Shown here in pieces: positions 32,742 to 36,172 of a DNA stretch of 36,172 nt. The stretch's first letter is position 1. The number at the start of each line of letters is the position of its first letter. The position numbers and the translations under genes are program-made. This DNA is from Terriglobia bacterium (GTDB lineage Bacteria; Acidobacteriota; Terriglobia; Acidiferrales; UBA7541). Under the pieces are notes generated by a model. That model ran no database searches. It saw nothing but the letters and a program-made list of their open reading frames with translations, and was not told where the DNA came from. The DNA lies in NCBI GenBank assembly GCA_020073375.1, contig JAIQFG010000052.1, forward strand, positions 1-36,172. The letters are read 5' to 3'.

Positions 32742-35700
32742 ATGAACCCCAGAGCGTTCAAGTGCCTGCTTTTCGTGGCGGTGGTGTGTCTGTTTGTGGG
32801 TGTTTCTCTTCCTGCTCGCGCGCAAGTTTCCGGCGCGACCCTGTCCGGCCTCGTCACCGACGCCCAGGGCGGCGTGGTGGCCGGAGCAAAAATCGCCATT
32901 AAAAATCTCGGAACCAATAACGTGGTGGAAACCGTAACCAATTCTTCCGGCTTGTACACCGCGCCCAACCTCAACCCCGCCGATTACGAAGTGAGTGTGG
33001 GCGCCGCCGGATTCAAGACGGCTGTATCCAAGATCACGCTCACTGTCGGCGCAAAGCAAGACTTGAATGTCGAGCTGACGGTCGGGGACGTATCGCAAAC
33101 CGTCGAGATCTCCACGGTCGCTCCGCAAATCGAGCTGACCTCCTCCACCATCAGCGACCAGGTCACCTCCACAACCATGCGCGAATTGCCCCTGAACGGG
33201 CGCGACTGGGCGTCGCTGGCCACTCTGCAGCCAAGCGTCGTGGAATCCCGCACGCATCTTGACGTCACCCACGTCGGTGGCGGCGGAGGGCGAGGGTTTG
33301 GCGACCAGCTGAGCATCGGCGGAGGCCGGCCCACGCAGAACAGCTACCGCCTCGATGGCGCCATCATGAATGACTACTCCAACGCGGGCCCCGGAAGCGT
33401 GCTGGGCAAGAACCTGGGCGTGGACGCGATTCAGGAATTTACGGTCCTGACCAGCAACTATTCGGCCGAGTACGGCTTCACCTCCGGCGGCGTAATTAAC
33501 GCGATCACTAAGTCGGGCACCAACTCGTTCCACGGAACCGCGTTTGACTTCCTCCGCAACGATAAACTCGACGCTACCGACTTTTTCGCCAATGCAGGTG
33601 GATTGGGCAAGAACCCATTGAAACAGAACCAGTTTGGGGCGGCGGCGGGATACAAAATCCTCAAGGATAGGGCGTTTCTGTTTGGAGATTACGAGGGGGT
33701 TCGCTTGTCCTCCGGGATCCCCATCAGCTCAAACGTCACGATTTCTGATGCCGTTCGTAACGGGACTGTTGCAAACCTTTCCTGTCCGACGGGCACCCCC
33801 GGATGTACTAGTACAGTGACCGTGGCCTCGATCGATCCCAATATCCAAAAATATTTGGGATTGTTTCCTCATCCGTCCGGAAGCGCAATAAACGCGAATA
33901 CTGCCCATGCCCCGTTTCTGGGGCACCGCGGAGCGGGGGAAAACTTTGTCACATTCAGGGGAGACTATAGGTTCTCTGATAGAGACAGCATTTTCGCCAC
34001 TTATCTACGAGACACATCGGATTTCAATAGCCCCCTGAACTTCAACGATGTTCAGCAGGGTTTCACCTCTTATCGGCAAGGCGTGATTGTGGAAGAAACC
34101 CACGTGTTTAGCACTTCCTTCACCAATACGGTGCGAGGGGGTCTCGACCGGACTAGCAACTATGGCGGCAACAGCCCTATTGCCAACAATCCTTTGGCAA
34201 CTGACGCGTCCCTCGCTCAACTTCCGGGGTTCTTCTCTTCCCAAATCGCCCTGACGGGCACAGGGGTAACGACCTTACCGGGAGGAAAGAATTTCGCTGC
34301 CTCGATTCAAGATTTCTGGGGTCAGATCCGGCAACTCTACGATGACGCATTTTACGCCCACGGAAATCACGGGTTCAAGTTCGGTTTTTCTGTCCTGGCG
34401 CAACAGGTAGACGGTTACACTCCGTTGGCAGGTGGGAACGGCAGCGGAACGTTCTCGGCCAGGGGGGTCTACACAATTGGGCCCACCGGCGGCGTTCAGA
34501 GAGCTACTGCCGCGCAGGCAGGTTGCTTAAAACCAGGGTTCACTCTTCCAGACACTAATGGAACGCACTATGACGCTTCCTGCGGTGCGCTAGTCAATCT
34601 TCTGACCAACCAGCCACTCAGTGCAACTCGGACCGCCGATCTTTCCTTCGTTAACAAGCATTATCTGCGCGATAAAATCTTCGGCGTTTATTTCCAAGAT
34701 GACTGGCGTATTCGCCCAAGCCTCACGCTGAACTTGGGGCTGCGTTATGAGATGTCTACGATCCCAACGGAGAAATATGGCAAAGTGGCGGATATCCCAT
34801 CACCGACCACACCTCTGCCGTGCGTGGCGCCGCCCCTTTGTGCCACCACCGCACCTGAATCCGTCTTGAGCCATCAGTTTTTCACCCATAACCCTACACT
34901 GAAAAACTTCGAGCCACGGCTTGGTTTTGCCTGGGATCCCTTCCACAACGGCAAGACGTCTGTCCGGGGAGGTTTTGGAATATTCTACGCCCTGCCGCTT
35001 CCTTATGAGCTGATCCTGAACAACAATTCGTCAGCCCCATGGCGTCAGACTTACGCCCCTCTAGGCCCGACTGGCGGCGGTCTCCAGAATTCTCCCCCGT
35101 CGGTTGCTGCCGGGACAGCGGCGAATGCACAAGCCGAATGGCCGTTTGTGGTTCCATCGCTCACTTCTGCCCACAGCCTTAACCCATTGTCGAGGAGCTT
35201 CATGTACGTCGAACAAGCTCCAAAGCGCAACTATGTCTATCAGTACAATTTGAATATCCAGCGGCAACTCACCCCCAGTTTGTCACTCCTGATTGGCTAC
35301 TCCGGCTCGCGTGCGTTGCATAACCCGTTCCAGGCGGATACGATCAATACCGTAATCCCGACGAAGGATCCGACGACAGGAGCCTACTATTGGCCAAAGC
35401 AATATACCCTGACGCAACCCACGACAGTCCAAGTAGTACCGGGGAACCCCAGCGGCGGGGTTTACGGTGATGCAGCGCATCCGTGTTCCACCCTCCCCGG
35501 AGGGCTAGCGGCACAACCCCAAAACTGCTTCCTTCTGAATACCACGACTGCTTCCGGCATGTTCAACACGGACTGGCAGGCCAGGTCTTGGTACAACGCC
35601 ATGCAGGTGAAACTCGACAAGAGGTTGAGCCACGGGTTCCAGGTCCAGGCTGCGTATACGTGGAGCAAGAGTATGGACGATTCGTCTGGCAGCACGGCCG

Positions 35701-36172
35701 GCGATACCTTCCAGCTCGACATCGTCAGTGAGCCCTGGTATGACATGAGCCTAAACAAGGGCTTGTCAGACTTTGACGTAAGACACAATCTCGTAATTAA
35801 CGGCCTCTGGAATGTCCCCACACCCAAATTCGGGGGCACGTTTGGAGAAAAAGCGCTCGGAGGGTGGCAGTTAGGTGTCATTATGTCGATCGCTAGCGGT
35901 GTTCCGGAATCGGCCTCGATGACCGCATTTAACAACGCCGCGGACATAGCGGGCGAAATCATTACGACCAATCAGCCTCCGAACGTCGTTTCTGGTTGCT
36001 CGCCGCAAGGTCTCGTGGCCCCCAATTATCGCAACACTCTCATCTATCTCAAGGTGAGCTGCATGAGTCTTGTGCCGCAAACCGCTGCAAACGCCGCGTT
36101 CTGCGATGCAACGCGCACTCCAGGAAATACGTGCGCCAACGTTCGCGGAAACCTTGGACGCGACACCATCAT
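32742..36172 (+). CDS. TonB-dependent outer-membrane receptor, paralogue of the first, 3' end cut by window
   Basis: Partial gene: 1,143 codons stay open to the window edge. The ATG at 32742 has GGAGG 8 bases upstream. The layout equals that of its neighbour: leader (CLLFVAVVCLFVGVSLPARA, then Q), CarboxypepD_reg-like domain (ATLSGLVTDAQGGVVAGAKI), plug (ELPLNGRDWASLATLQPSV, AEYGFTSGGVINAITKSGTN), then a barrel. The N-terminal and plug regions are very close to the first receptor, while the barrel loops differ, as expected for paralogues with different ligands. The sequence stops at NLGRDTII, which matches NLPRNAII in the first receptor, about 90 residues from its end, so that much is missing here. 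Confidence 0.92.
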   Translation, partial: MNPRAFKCLLFVAVVCLFVGVSLPARAQVSGATLSGLVTDAQGGVVAGAKIAIKNLGTNNVVETVTNSSGLYTAPNLNPADYEVSVGAAGFKTAVSKITLTVGAKQDLNVELTVGDVSQTVEISTVAPQIELTSSTISDQVTSTTMRELPLNGRDWASLATLQPSVVESRTHLDVTHVGGGGGRGFGDQLSIGGGRPTQNSYRLDGAIMNDYSNAGPGSVLGKNLGVDAIQEFTVLTSNYSAEYGFTSGGVINAITKSGTNSFHGTAFDFLRNDKLDATDFFANAGGLGKNPLKQNQFGAAAGYKILKDRAFLFGDYEGVRLSSGIPISSNVTISDAVRNGTVANLSCPTGTPGCTSTVTVASIDPNIQKYLGLFPHPSGSAINANTAHAPFLGHRGAGENFVTFRGDYRFSDRDSIFATYLRDTSDFNSPLNFNDVQQGFTSYRQGVIVEETHVFSTSFTNTVRGGLDRTSNYGGNSPIANNPLATDASLAQLPGFFSSQIALTGTGVTTLPGGKNFAASIQDFWGQIRQLYDDAFYAHGNHGFKFGFSVLAQQVDGYTPLAGGNGSGTFSARGVYTIGPTGGVQRATAAQAGCLKPGFTLPDTNGTHYDASCGALVNLLTNQPLSATRTADLSFVNKHYLRDKIFGVYFQDDWRIRPSLTLNLGLRYEMSTIPTEKYGKVADIPSPTTPLPCVAPPLCATTAPESVLSHQFFTHNPTLKNFEPRLGFAWDPFHNGKTSVRGGFGIFYALPLPYELILNNNSSAPWRQTYAPLGPTGGGLQNSPPSVAAGTAANAQAEWPFVVPSLTSAHSLNPLSRSFMYVEQAPKRNYVYQYNLNIQRQLTPSLSLLIGYSGSRALHNPFQADTINTVIPTKDPTTGAYYWPKQYTLTQPTTVQVVPGNPSGGVYGDAAHPCSTLPGGLAAQPQNCFLLNTTTASGMFNTDWQARSWYNAMQVKLDKRLSHGFQVQAAYTWSKSMDDSSGSTAGDTFQLDIVSEPWYDMSLNKGLSDFDVRHNLVINGLWNVPTPKFGGTFGEKALGGWQLGVIMSIASGVPESASMTAFNNAADIAGEIITTNQPPNVVSGCSPQGLVAPNYRNTLIYLKVSCMSLVPQTAANAAFCDATRTPGNTCANVRGNLGRDTI

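Overview
The window looks like a piece of a soil Acidobacteriota chromosome (class Terriglobia or a relative). This is inferred, not shown. The reasons are about 60% GC, two long TonB-dependent receptors with an N-terminal carboxypeptidase-regulatory-like domain and the plug motif ELPLNGRDWASLATLQP, a giant MBG/Ig-repeat lipoprotein, and dispersed palindromes of the kind whose translations litter acidobacterial annotations. No rRNA, tRNA, CRISPR array, integrase or insertion sequence was seen.

Layout: (1) 573-5262 (+) is a four-gene ABC importer of the BMP/PnrA nucleoside type: binding protein, double ATPase and two permeases, the last three with overlapping ends. Convergent to it at 5352-6743 (-) is a TrzA/MTA-SAH-deaminase-like amidohydrolase, so uptake and deamination of a purine nucleoside or base is the simplest reading. 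(2) 6806-9369 holds a DoxX membrane protein, a DinB/YfiT-like four-helix protein and, divergent from it, an AraC-family regulator. (3) 9578-12007 (+) is a tight three-gene unit: a trypsin/PDZ protein that has lost its catalytic serine, a second trypsin/PDZ protein with an intact triad, and a LuxR-type regulator whose receiver lacks the acidic pair and the lysine. None of the three has an export signal. This is the best candidate for an undescribed system. (4) 12055-17815 (-) is a complete hypC-hypD-hypE-hypA-hypB-hypF operon for assembly of the [NiFe]-hydrogenase active site, with no hydrogenase structural gene in the window. (5) 18202-27723 (-) encodes a lipoprotein of about 3,170 residues: He_PIG-like repeats, 14 MBG-type modules in two alternating types, Ig-like domains, a PQQ-type beta-propeller, a parallel beta-helix, an ASH-like domain and a C-terminal FN3-like domain. 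(6) After a 1-kb divergent intergenic region with possible operators, two paralogous TonB-dependent receptors follow (28744-32256, and 32742 to the window end, incomplete). They share a promoter module with identical spacing.

Three copies of an 80-90 bp near-palindrome (5262-5352, 7326-7406, 28077-28156) lie in intergenic DNA, one filling the gap between two convergent genes. The large reading frames antisense to the lipoprotein gene, the amidohydrolase and the hyp genes are codon-composition shadows and were left out.
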